This document shows, one piece after another, positions 26,622 through 33,689 of a stretch of 64,000 bases of DNA. The notes beneath the pieces were generated by a model that searched no databases, had not been told where the DNA came from, and was given only the letters and a program-made list of their open reading frames with translations. The number at the start of each line of letters is the position of its first letter. Position 1 is the stretch's first letter. Source of the stretch: SLRI01 sp964393275 (GTDB taxonomy: Bacteria > Pseudomonadota > Alphaproteobacteria > Geminicoccales > Geminicoccaceae); assembly GCA_964393275.1 (NCBI GenBank), contig CAYMTA010000003.1:62001-126000 (forward strand). Reading direction: 5' to 3'. The translations under genes and the position numbers were made by a program.

Positions 26622-27602
26622 ATGCAACACTTCTCGCGCCGCGCGGCCGGCATTTCCGTCGCCGCCGCCATCGCCCTCCTCGCCGGCACCGCCTCGGCGC
26701 AGCAGACGCTCAAGTTCGCCCATGTCTACGAGGTCACCGAGGCCTTCCATGACGCGGCGCTCTGGGCGGCCGACGAGATCGCCAAGCGCACCGACGGCCG
26801 CTACACGATGGAGGTGTTCCCGGCCTCGTCGCTCGGCAAGGAGACCGACATCAACCAGGGCCTGACCTTGGGGACGGTCGACATCATCTACACCGGCATG
26901 AACTTCGCCGGCCGCAGCTACGAGCCGATGACCATCGCCTCGGCCCCCTACATGTTCCGCGATATCGACCACTGGATGGCGTACTCCAAGAGCGATCTCT
27001 GGCAGGAGATGAAGGGCGGCTACGAGGACGCCACCGGCCACCATGTCTCCGCCATCCTCTATTATGGCGAGCGGCACGTCACCTCGAAGATGCCGATCAA
27101 CAAGCCCGAGGACATGAAGGGGCTGAAGATCCGCGTGCCCGACGCGCCGCTCTACGTGCTCTTCCCCAAGGCCGTCGGGGCGAACGCCACGCCCATCGCC
27201 TTCGCCGAGGTCTACCTGGCCTTGCAGCAGGGCACGGTCGATGCCCAGGAGAACCCGCTGCCGACCATCTGGGCCAAGAAGTTCTACGAGCCGACGCCGA
27301 TCATCAACCTCACCGGCCACATCACCGAGAGCCTGATCACCATCGTCTCGGGCAATCTCTGGAACCAGCTCTCGGACGAGGACAAGGCCACCTTCGACGC
27401 CGTGTTCGCCGAGGCCTCGGCCCGCTCCAACGAGGCGATCCTCGCGTCCGAGGAGGATCTCCTGAGCAAGTTCAAGGATGCGGGTGCCACCATCAACGTC
27501 GTGGATCGCTCGCTCTTCCGCGCGGTCGTCGAGCCCTATCTGACCGGCGATGACATGCCGTGGAGCCAGGAGCAGTACGACCGCCTGCAGGCGATCGAGT
27601 AG
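26622..27602 (+). CDS. dctP: TRAP transporter substrate-binding protein (DctP family)
   Basis: This is a 326-residue periplasmic solute receptor with a 26-residue signal peptide ending ASA-QQ. The DctP fold shows LKFAHVYEVTEAFHDAALWAADEIAKRT and the anchor region LKIRVPDAPLY, where the Arg normally salt-bridges the ligand carboxylate. The following segment is FAEVYLALQQGTVDAQENPLPT. Substrates of the family are C4-dicarboxylates, sugar acids, keto acids or sialic acid; this one is probably an organic acid but cannot be named. ATG 26622 has a CAGGGGGAG site. It is the first gene of dctP-Q-M. Confidence 0.93.
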   Translation: MQHFSRRAAGISVAAAIALLAGTASAQQTLKFAHVYEVTEAFHDAALWAADEIAKRTDGRYTMEVFPASSLGKETDINQGLTLGTVDIIYTGMNFAGRSYEPMTIASAPYMFRDIDHWMAYSKSDLWQEMKGGYEDATGHHVSAILYYGERHVTSKMPINKPEDMKGLKIRVPDAPLYVLFPKAVGANATPIAFAEVYLALQQGTVDAQENPLPTIWAKKFYEPTPIINLTGHITESLITIVSGNLWNQLSDEDKATFDAVFAEASARSNEAILASEEDLLSKFKDAGATINVVDRSLFRAVVEPYLTGDDMPWSQEQYDRLQAIE

Positions 27603-27626
27603 GCTCGACGGCTGGAGATATCGCCA

Positions 27627-28169
27627 ATGCAGGACGACGCCCCGAAGGCCGAGGTCAGTGGCTTCCACCTCGATGAGGCCCCCGACACGCCCTTCGCGTG
27701 GAGCGAGATCGGGATCGAGGACGTTCCCACCTTCCTCGTCTTCTGGGGGCTCACCATCGTCGTCTTCCTGCAGTTCTTCACCCGCTACGTCCTGAACGAT
27801 TCACTCGGCTGGACGGAGGAGGCGGCGCGCTATTTCCTGATCACGGTGACCTTCATCGGCGGCGGCATGGTCTGCCGCCGCCGCGCTCACATCGCCGTCG
27901 AGTACCTGCACACCAAGTTGTCGCGCGAGGGCTCGCGGCGGCTGATGATCCTGGTGGATGGGCTGGTCATCGTCTTCCTCGCCTATATCGGCTGGATCGG
28001 CTGGCGGATGATCAACATGATGGGGACGCAGAAGATGGCGGTCATCGACCTCTCGATGGCCTGGCTCTACTGGGCCGTCTTCCTCGGCGTCGTCGTCATG
28101 GTCATCAGGACCGGCCAGTCCCTGTGGCGCCGCCTGCAGGGCGACAGCCCCTATCCCGGCGACGTTTGA
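27627..28169 (+). CDS. dctQ: TRAP transporter small permease DctQ
   Basis: This is a 180-residue membrane protein with four helices (near 28-50, 68-88, 110-130 and 145-165). Between helices 2 and 3 it has the conserved stretch GMVCRRRAHIAVEYL, the usual DctQ motif with a His. It supports the large permease in Na+- or H+-driven uptake. It lies 24 nt after dctP and 12 nt before dctM. The N-terminal 35 residues are acidic and longer than average. Confidence 0.92.
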   Translation: MQDDAPKAEVSGFHLDEAPDTPFAWSEIGIEDVPTFLVFWGLTIVVFLQFFTRYVLNDSLGWTEEAARYFLITVTFIGGGMVCRRRAHIAVEYLHTKLSREGSRRLMILVDGLVIVFLAYIGWIGWRMINMMGTQKMAVIDLSMAWLYWAVFLGVVVMVIRTGQSLWRRLQGDSPYPGDV

Positions 28170-28181
28170 GGGGTCGGATCA

Positions 28182-29462
28182 GTGTTCATCATCATCCTCT
28201 TCGTCGCCTTCTTCGGGCTCCTGATCATCGGCGTGCCGGTGGCCTTCGCGCTCGCCGGCTCGTCCCTGATCTTCGTGCTCGTCTCGGGCGCCGTGCCGGA
28301 CGTGGTCGTGCTGCACCGCATGGTCAGCGGCATCGACAGCTTCCCGCTGCTCGCCGTGCCGTTCTTCATCCTCGCCGGCAACCTGATGAACTCGGCCGGC
28401 ATCACCAACCGGATCTTCGACTTCGCCCGCGGCCTGGTCGGCTGGATGCGGGGCGGCCTCGGCCATGTGAATATCGGCGCATCGATCGTCTTCGCCGGCA
28501 TGTCCGGCGCCGCGGTGGCCGATGCCGGCGGGCTCGGCGTCATCGAGGTCAAGGCGATGCGCGACGCCGGCTACGATCGCGGCTTCTCGGTCGGGGTCAC
28601 CGCCGCCTCGTCGACCATCGGCCCGATCATTCCGCCCAGCCTGCCCATGATCATCTACGGCGTGATGGCCAATGCCTCGATCGGCCAGCTCTTCGCCGCG
28701 GGCTTCATCCCCGGCCTCCTGATGGCGGCAGCGCTCATGGTGATGGTCGCCTGGTACGCGCGGACCCGCAATTATCCGGTGGATGCCGCCTTCGACCTCT
28801 GCGTCCTCTGGCACGCGACCCAGCGCGCGTTCCTCTCGCTGATGACGCCGGTGATCATCGTCGGCGGCATTCTCACGGGGCTGGTCACGCCCACCGAGGC
28901 TGCCATCGCCGCCGTGTTCTGGGCGATGATTCTCGGCATCTTCGTCTATCGCACGCTGACCCCGACGCGGCTGCTGCGGGTCAGCCTCGAGACCATCGAG
29001 ACCACGGCATCGATCATGCTGATCGTCGCCGGCGCCTCGATCTTCGCCTGGATCCTGACCTCGAACCGGGTCACCGAGGACTTCGCGGCGCTCGTGCTCC
29101 AGATCTCCGACAACCCGATCATCATCCTCATCCTCCTGAACGTCATCCTCCTGGTCGCCGGCTGCTTTCTCGAGACCATCGCCGCCATCACCATCCTGGT
29201 GCCCGTGCTCCTGCCGGTGGCCGTCAGCATCGGGATCGATCCCGTCCATTTCGGCGTCATCATGGTGCTCAACCTGATGATCGGCCTGCTGACCCCGCCG
29301 GTCGGCCTCGTCCTCTACGTGCTCGCCAAGGTGACCAACATCCCGTTCGACGTCTGCATGCGCGCGACCATGCCGTTCCTCGTCCCGCTGGTCGTCGTCC
29401 TGATCCTCGTCACCTTCATTCCGCAGCTTTCCATGTTCGTGCCGACCCTGGTCTACCGATGA
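28182..29462 (+). CDS. dctM: TRAP transporter large permease DctM
   Basis: This is a 426-residue protein with about twelve helices. It contains the family signatures VPFFILAGNLMNSAGITNRIFDFARGLVGWMRGGLGHVNI and GPIIPPSLPMIIYGVMANASIGQLFAAGFIPG, and ends LYVLAKVTNIPF...PFLVPLVVVLILVTFIPQLSMFVP. It forms the transport channel of the TRAP system. The start is GTG at 28182. Its stop overlaps the trmO start (ATGA), unusual for a transporter and suggesting read-through expression of trmO. Its C-terminus served as comparator for the dctM remnant near 35.5 kb. Confidence 0.94.
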   Translation: MFIIILFVAFFGLLIIGVPVAFALAGSSLIFVLVSGAVPDVVVLHRMVSGIDSFPLLAVPFFILAGNLMNSAGITNRIFDFARGLVGWMRGGLGHVNIGASIVFAGMSGAAVADAGGLGVIEVKAMRDAGYDRGFSVGVTAASSTIGPIIPPSLPMIIYGVMANASIGQLFAAGFIPGLLMAAALMVMVAWYARTRNYPVDAAFDLCVLWHATQRAFLSLMTPVIIVGGILTGLVTPTEAAIAAVFWAMILGIFVYRTLTPTRLLRVSLETIETTASIMLIVAGASIFAWILTSNRVTEDFAALVLQISDNPIIILILLNVILLVAGCFLETIAAITILVPVLLPVAVSIGIDPVHFGVIMVLNLMIGLLTPPVGLVLYVLAKVTNIPFDVCMRATMPFLVPLVVVLILVTFIPQLSMFVPTLVYR

Positions 29463-29923
29463 CCGCCATGGGCGACATCCGGCCGGGCGAGGTCGCGGTC
29501 GAGCCGCCCGACGCGCGCGATGCCGGCCTCGTCTTCATCGGCCGCATCCACACCCCCTGGAAGTCGCGCGAGAGCTGCCCGCGCCAGGGCAAGCCGGATG
29601 GCCCGGTCTGCCGGATCGAGCTTTTCGCGCCCTGGGACATGGGGCTCGCCTCCATCGACCGGCACGAACGGCTCGAGGTGCTCTACTGGCTCGACGCCGC
29701 GCGACGCGACATCCTCCTGCAGAGCCCGGCGAGCGACGGGCGGACGCGCGGCGTGTTCGCGCTCCGCTCGCCGGTCCGCCCCAACCCGATCGGCACCTCG
29801 ATCGTCCACCTGGAGGGGGTCGAGGGCGCCAGCTTGATGGTGCGCGGCCTCGATTGCCTGGACGGCACGCCGCTGCTCGACCTGAAGCCCGATTGGAAGC
29901 CGGCCCCGCCGGGCTCCGGCTGA
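29459..29923 (+). CDS. TrmO-type tRNA N6-threonylcarbamoyladenosine methyltransferase (TsaA fold)
   Basis: This 154-residue protein belongs to the TsaA/YaeB beta-barrel SAM-dependent family. IGRIHTPWKSRESCPRQG is the N-terminal signature and FALRSPVRPNPIGTSIVHLEG the central SAM-binding motif. The E. coli member methylates t6A37 in tRNA-Thr(GGU). The C-terminal half of longer TrmO proteins is missing, so this is the short form whose activity is less certain. It is translationally coupled to dctM by ATGA. A perfect hairpin follows the stop. Confidence 0.85.
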   Translation: MTAMGDIRPGEVAVEPPDARDAGLVFIGRIHTPWKSRESCPRQGKPDGPVCRIELFAPWDMGLASIDRHERLEVLYWLDAARRDILLQSPASDGRTRGVFALRSPVRPNPIGTSIVHLEGVEGASLMVRGLDCLDGTPLLDLKPDWKPAPPGSG

Positions 29924-29933
29924 CCGCCCGCCC

Positions 29934-29968
29934 GGCGCGAAGCGCGGTGTCGTGGCGCGCTTCGCGCC
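29934..29968. terminator. Candidate bidirectional terminator hairpin between trmO and the alcohol dehydrogenase
   Basis: The arms GGCGCGAAGCGCG (29934-29946) and CGCGCTTCGCGCC (29956-29968) are perfectly complementary over 13 bp with a 9-nt loop. They sit in the 51-nt gap between two convergent genes. No T-tract follows on either strand, so it is a stem-only structure that may act as a terminator or 3' stabiliser for both transcripts. Confidence 0.65.
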
Positions 29969-29974
29969 CGAGGC

Positions 29975-31051
29975 TCAGGGTGTCACGGCGATCTTGAGCA
30001 CCCCGTCGCGCTGGTTGCCGAAGAGGTCGTAGGCCTCCTCGATCCGGTCGAGCTTGTAGTGGTGGGTGACCAGCGGGCCGAGATCGAGGCGCTCGGCGGC
30101 GATCACGTTCATCAGCCGGCGCATCCGCTCCTTGCCGCCCGGGCAGAGCGAGGTGACGATCTTGTTGTCGCCGAGGCCGGCATGGAACGCGGCGACCGGA
30201 ATGGTCAGATCGCTGCTGTAGACGCCGAGGCTGGAGAGCGTGCCGCCCGGCTTCAGCACCTGAAGGCAGCTCAGGAAGGTCTGCTGCAGGCCGAGGGCCT
30301 CGATCGCCGCGTCGACGCCGCGCCCGTCGGTCAGCTCCATGATCGCCTCGACCGGATCGACCTTCTTGAAGTCGACCACCGCGTCGGCGCCGAGGCGCTT
30401 GGCCATCTCCAGCCGTTCGGGCACGGAATCGACGGCGATGATGGTCGTCGCCCCCCTGAGCCGCGCCCCGGCCGTGGCGCAGAGGCCGATCGGGCCTTGG
30501 GCGAAGATGGCGACCGTGTCGCCGATCTTGATGTTGGCGGCCTCCGCACCGGCGAAGCCGGTCGACATGATGTCCGGGCACATCAGCACTTGGTCGTCGG
30601 TCAGGCCGTCCGGCACCGCCGCGAGGTTGGCCATGGCGTCCGGCACCAGGAGATATTCGGCCTGCGAGCCGTCGATGGTGTTGCCGAAGCGCCAGCCGCC
30701 CAGGGGCTTCAGCCCGTGCTTCGTGCCCGGGCCATCCTGCGAATGCAGGCCGTCGAGACAGGCGTTGCTGTGGCCGGAGGGGCAGATCGCCCCGGCGATC
30801 ACCCGCTGGCCCTCCGTGTAGCCGATCACGTTGCGGCCGAGCTTCTCGATGGTGCCGACCGGCTCGTGGCCGATGACGAGGCCCTTCTCGACCCGGTGCT
30901 CGCCCTTGAGGATGTGGATGTCGGTGCCGCAGATCGTCGTCGTGGTGATGCGGATCAGCGCGTCGTTGGGGCCGATCTCGGGGATCGGCTTCTCGCCCAG
31001 CACGATCCGCCCGGGCTCGATGAAGATCGCCGCTTTCATCTTGCTCGCCAT
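29975..31051 (-). CDS. Zinc-dependent alcohol dehydrogenase
   Basis: This is a 358-residue medium-chain dehydrogenase. The catalytic zinc ligands are C41 (TTICGTDIH) and H62-E63 (IGHEPVG), and the Rossmann motif is IFAQGPIGLCATAGARLRGA. The structural-zinc loop is abnormal: only C90 and C98 remain in GAICPSGHSNACLDG, so the four-Cys cluster is missing, as in the isopropanol/butanol dehydrogenase branch. The likely reaction is reversible oxidation of small secondary alcohols or aldehydes, with cofactor unresolved. The start MASKMKAAIF at 31051 has AGGAGG upstream. A FixK2-like site at 31132-31145 hints at low-oxygen induction. Confidence 0.88.
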   Translation of the reverse strand: MASKMKAAIFIEPGRIVLGEKPIPEIGPNDALIRITTTTICGTDIHILKGEHRVEKGLVIGHEPVGTIEKLGRNVIGYTEGQRVIAGAICPSGHSNACLDGLHSQDGPGTKHGLKPLGGWRFGNTIDGSQAEYLLVPDAMANLAAVPDGLTDDQVLMCPDIMSTGFAGAEAANIKIGDTVAIFAQGPIGLCATAGARLRGATTIIAVDSVPERLEMAKRLGADAVVDFKKVDPVEAIMELTDGRGVDAAIEALGLQQTFLSCLQVLKPGGTLSSLGVYSSDLTIPVAAFHAGLGDNKIVTSLCPGGKERMRRLMNVIAAERLDLGPLVTHHYKLDRIEEAYDLFGNQRDGVLKIAVTP

Positions 31052-31311
31052 GTGTTTCCTCCTTGCTTGGAATTCCGCCGTCGGACGACGGCCGGCGTGG
31101 TGTCAGTATCAAGGTATCCGGCGGCAGCGCCTTGCGTTGGATCAAGGGGCGCTGGATCGGCGGGGCGCCGGCCGGGCTCGCGAATTACAAGACTACTATC
31201 CTATACCGCTGCCGATGTCAAGGGCGCGGGTTCGTTCGGCAATCCGGGGTCGGCCGGGTTCGTCCGTCGCCGAAGCGCCGCCAACGCCCGAAAGGCGCGG
31301 CCCGGGCTCCC
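31052..31311. other. Intergenic stretch between the alcohol dehydrogenase and the repeat arrays
   Basis: Apart from the FixK2-like site (31132-31145) and two weak copies of the 20-bp repeat core near 31228 and 31256, nothing codes here on either strand. It contains the promoter of the leftward dehydrogenase. The run GCGAATTACAAGACTACTAT near 31180-31200 is a small AT-rich spot that may be promoter for either side. Confidence 0.4.
31132..31145 (-). promoter_or_regulatory. FixK2-like site upstream of the alcohol dehydrogenase
   Basis: The plus strand reads TTGCGTTGGATCAA, which fits the relaxed FixK2 consensus TTG(A/C)-N6-(T/G)CAA and has a perfect ATCAA half-site. The centre is about 87 nt from the dehydrogenase start, close to the 84 nt seen for ccoG. 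The left half-site is weaker than in the cco boxes, so chance cannot be excluded. Confidence 0.4.
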
Positions 31312-31392
31312 GGGTTCGTTCGTCGAAAGCCGGGTTCGATCGTGGAATCGGTGGGTTCGATCGTCGAATCGGCAGGTTCGTTCGTCGTCGGC
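31312..31392. repeat. Tandem array of four 20-21 bp degenerate palindromes
   Basis: Units begin at 31312, 31332, 31353 and 31374, with consensus GGGTTCGATCGTCGAATCGG. The best unit (31353) contains TTCGA-TCG-TCGAA, a palindrome with a 3-bp spacer, and the others carry one to three changes. The 20, 21, 21 bp spacing equals two helical turns. Two weaker single copies of the core lie upstream at about 31228 and 31256. No convincing start or codon pattern supports translation. Confidence 0.8.
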
Positions 31393-31538
31393 TGTTGCAT
31401 CGGATGCAACATCCCGAGGATTCTGTTGCATCGGATGCAACAACCCGGGGTTGCCTGTTGCATGAGATGCAACAACCCAAGCGGTTTTGTTGCATCGGGC
31501 GCAACAACCCGAGCGCCGGTGTTGCATGAGATGCAACA
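31393..31538. repeat. Array of five 19-bp palindromes at 31-32 bp spacing
   Basis: Five copies of TGTTGCAT-N3-ATGCAACA lie at 31393, 31424, 31456, 31488 and 31520. The spacer is CGG in copies 1, 2 and 4, and GAG in copies 3 and 5. Copy 4 has a degraded right arm (GCGCAACA). Each copy is followed by ACCC or TCCC and 8-10 variable bases. Centre-to-centre spacing (31, 32, 32, 32 bp) is three helical turns, so every copy faces the same side of the DNA. The array abuts the 20-21 bp array and ends about 187 nt before the CAP-protein start. The inter-palindrome bases are too short and too related to be CRISPR spacers. Confidence 0.9.
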
Positions 31539-31697
31539 ACCCGAGCGCTCATGCGGCACGGGAGGGGGGCAACGGCGATGGTGTGGCAGTCTGTTTGTCG
31601 CCGTTGCGAGGCGGGACCTCACGGCGCTATATTTGACGGCGCCAGCGTCGCGATGGGGACGTTCGGGGCGGTGAGAATGGTCGAGCAGCGACGTGTC
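31530..31697. repeat. Duplicated intergenic element, copy 1
   Basis: This 168-nt segment is homologous to 33464-33620. Bases 31598-31697 align with 33521-33620 without gaps, 78 of 100 identical by my count, including an exact 20-base core GCGCCAGCGTCGCGATGGGG. The preceding 68 nt align with an 11-nt indel. The copy begins inside the fifth palindrome of the array and ends 27 nt before the CAP-protein ATG. With copy 2 it brackets the CAP gene in direct orientation. The origin is unknown, and no terminal inverted repeat or transposase was found. Confidence 0.75.
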
Positions 31698-31724
31698 GCG
31701 GTGATTCCACTCGGGAGACCTGGA

Positions 31725-33110
31725 ATGGCTCGTCGCACCTGGAGAACCTTGCTCGGACTTTTTGTTTCCTTCGGTCTTGTTGGCGCCGGATATGGTCCCG
31801 CCACAGCGAGCGATCTGCCGATCGAGGGCGGCGCTGGAGGGGGCGCCTTTCGGGACGAGTGCGGGGCCGATCAATATCTCATCGGCGTGCAGGCACGCAC
31901 CGGGGCCTCGATCGATCAGATCGCGATCAAATGCGCGACCGTGAAGCCGGACGGAACCATCTCGGACATTAAGCTGGATCCCGATGCTCGCGGTGGCTCA
32001 GGCGGCAGCCAACCGACGGCGAGGGAATGCGGTGGCAGCGAAATCATCGATGCCATGGGGCTGCTGATGGGCAGGCAGCCACCGCATGACGTGGTTCGTC
32101 TGATCATCTTCAATTGCGTGTCGACGACCGGTGACGCCAGGCACAATCTCGATGTGGGCAGCGCACCCTTTTTCCCCACGATCTATCAACAATGTCCGGA
32201 TGGCGAAGCCGCCACGGGCATTCATGGTCGCTACGGTTCCTACGTCGATGCCCTCGGTCTGATTTGCGGACCATTCGCCAAGCGCACGCCAGGCACGGGG
32301 CCGGTCATCCCACCACCTGTCGCCATGAGCGGCTGCTCGGGGCTCGTCGGTGACGAGCAGGCCATCTGCGAGCAGCACAACGTCAATCGCGCCAAGCATC
32401 CCGGCGTACCGCCATTGACCTGGTCGAAAGAGCTCGCCAAGAACGCCCAGGATTGGGTCGCGGGTTGTCATACCTCGAAGAATGCAAATGGCGACGAGTT
32501 CTTTTGTCATCAGAACAAGGACTACGGCTGCGGCACCGATGCGAATTACAAATTCGGCGAAAATCTCTCGTTTTGGACGCCGGAGCTCAAACCTGCCGAG
32601 GTTGTCGACGGTTGGTACTGCGAAAACAAGATCTATGATTACGACAACCCCCAACCTGGCGGTAGCCTGATGTTTGGCTGCGACAACAACCCAGACAAGG
32701 TGACAGGTCACTTCACCCAGGTGGTCTGGAAATCCACGCAGCAGCTCGGTTGCGCCAAGAACACTTGCGCGCTCGGTCCCAATGAAGGCACGCTCTGGGC
32801 CTGCGAATATTATCCTGCCGGGAACACGGCCGGCGAGTTCAAGGAGAATGTGCCGAAGCCCATTCAGGGACTGGTCGCCGCACCGGATCTTCACTTCCCG
32901 CCGCTGCAGAAAACGACCGCGATCATCTCGGACGTCGATCTCTATGATATTCCCGGCGGCGTCGGCCGCGTCATCGGCATTCTCCGGAGTGGACAAGAAT
33001 ACCCTCTGATTCAGTGTCGAACGGATGACTGGTGCCAGCTCTCGGAGGGGTGGGTGTGGGGCGCCTTTGTCGTGCGCAACCACAACCGCCCGACACCGGA
33101 TTCGGGCTGA
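31725..33110 (+). CDS. Secreted multidomain protein: two lectin-like repeats, CAP (SCP/PR-1) domain, SH3-like tail
   Basis: This is a 461-residue protein with a signal peptide of about 29 residues (hydrophobic LLGLFVSFGLVGAGYG, cleavage near TAS-D). Residues about 35-72 and 146-182 are related repeats of the form G..FF/FRD..C..G..GIxxRxGxxVDxIxxxC, resembling jacalin-like beta-prism segments. Residues 205-375 form a CAP domain: His218 in EQHNVNRAKHPGVPPLTW, E279 in FGENLSFW, HFTQVVWKSTQQLGC at 329-343, and WACEYYPAGN at 358-367. Residues 400-450 look like an SH3b module (SDVDLYDIPGG...GWVWGAF). It carries many Cys, consistent with an extracytoplasmic disulfide-bonded protein. Codon use is visibly less GC-biased than in neighbours. 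The start has GGGAG 7 nt upstream. Function is unknown; adhesion, lipid binding or cell-wall targeting are possible. Confidence 0.85.
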   Translation: MARRTWRTLLGLFVSFGLVGAGYGPATASDLPIEGGAGGGAFRDECGADQYLIGVQARTGASIDQIAIKCATVKPDGTISDIKLDPDARGGSGGSQPTARECGGSEIIDAMGLLMGRQPPHDVVRLIIFNCVSTTGDARHNLDVGSAPFFPTIYQQCPDGEAATGIHGRYGSYVDALGLICGPFAKRTPGTGPVIPPPVAMSGCSGLVGDEQAICEQHNVNRAKHPGVPPLTWSKELAKNAQDWVAGCHTSKNANGDEFFCHQNKDYGCGTDANYKFGENLSFWTPELKPAEVVDGWYCENKIYDYDNPQPGGSLMFGCDNNPDKVTGHFTQVVWKSTQQLGCAKNTCALGPNEGTLWACEYYPAGNTAGEFKENVPKPIQGLVAAPDLHFPPLQKTTAIISDVDLYDIPGGVGRVIGILRSGQEYPLIQCRTDDWCQLSEGWVWGAFVVRNHNRPTPDSG

Positions 33111-33126
33111 GGGCATTTCAGCAGCA

Positions 33127-33310
33127 ACAGGAGCCGTCCTGGAAGCGGTGGAGAGTCGCGGCTGGCCTGGATCGGGCGCGGGTGCATGGGCACCAGGCGG
33201 ACCGTTGTGGCACGGCTGGAGAGCGGCCGGGCCAAGCCCTCGAGTGCGCGCTGGAGCGCTACGCCGAGAGCACGGGCCGCCGCCTCAGGATCAGCCTGGA
33301 GCCGGCCTGA
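33127..33310 (+). pseudogene. Frameshifted remnant of an XRE-family antitoxin-like regulator
   Basis: From 33186 one frame reads MGTRRTVVARLESGRAKPS, and then a different frame reads ALERYAESTGRRLRISLEPA to a stop at 33310. Joined, they give the standard C-terminal half of HigA-type XRE regulators (usual form ARLESGR.KPS..TLERYAEATGRRLRISLEP). The switch of frame falls around 33240, and the first helix-turn-helix residues upstream are degraded. There is no intact start and no toxin gene beside it. It lies just after the CAP gene, inside the bracketed island. Confidence 0.65.
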
Positions 33311-33689
33311 TGGGCAAGGGGCGTCCGACTTCTCGGTAGATCAGGCAGGTGATGGGGGTGCTTTACCTCGGACACGGCGGCGGCCGATGGCAGCTCGGCA
33401 ATGTCGCTGCTGGAGCTGCCTGCCCCGCGTCTTGCACCTAAAAGAGTCCTGACCCCATAAGCGGATGCGCCAACCTGAACGCTTGTGCTGCACGGACGGG
33501 GCAAGGCGGCACTCCGTCCCTCGCCGTTGCGACTCGAGGACTCACGGGGATACTGGCGAAAGCGCCAGCGTCGCGATGGGGATGCTCGGGGCGGCGAGAA
33601 TGGTCAAAGAGGGAGGTGTCCCTCGGACTCCGAGATCCACGAACAGTCGAAACGCGTGCGGTCGAGCGGAGCCCGCCCGCCTTCGCTCG
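33311..33689. other. Non-coding stretch with repeat copy 2
   Basis: This is the 379-nt region after the antitoxin remnant. It contains copy 2 of the duplicated element (33464-33620) and, before it, low-complexity sequence without a supported start or codon bias. The open frames that cross it read into the antisense of the NIPSNAP gene. The last 70 nt before the NIPSNAP stop show no terminator hairpin I can support. Confidence 0.4.
33464..33620. repeat. Duplicated intergenic element, copy 2
   Basis: This 157-nt counterpart of 31530-31697 has the same orientation and lies 1.93 kb to the right. It starts with GATGCGCCAACCTGAACGCT, matching 16 of 20 bases of copy 1, so it retains a decayed right half of the palindrome but no array. 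Beyond 33620 similarity stops. The rest of the 33311-33689 stretch holds no gene I can support. Confidence 0.75.

Noticed and set aside
31393..31538. CRISPR array
   Set aside because: The repeats are palindromic 19-mers with only 12-13 bp between them, those bases resemble each other, and no cas genes are present. CRISPR spacers would be about 30 bp and unrelated.
31551..31724. N-terminal extension of the CAP protein through the duplicated element
   Set aside because: The frame is open, but a good ribosome site and a signal peptide begin at ATG 31725, and the extension is Arg/Cys-rich sequence belonging to the repeat.
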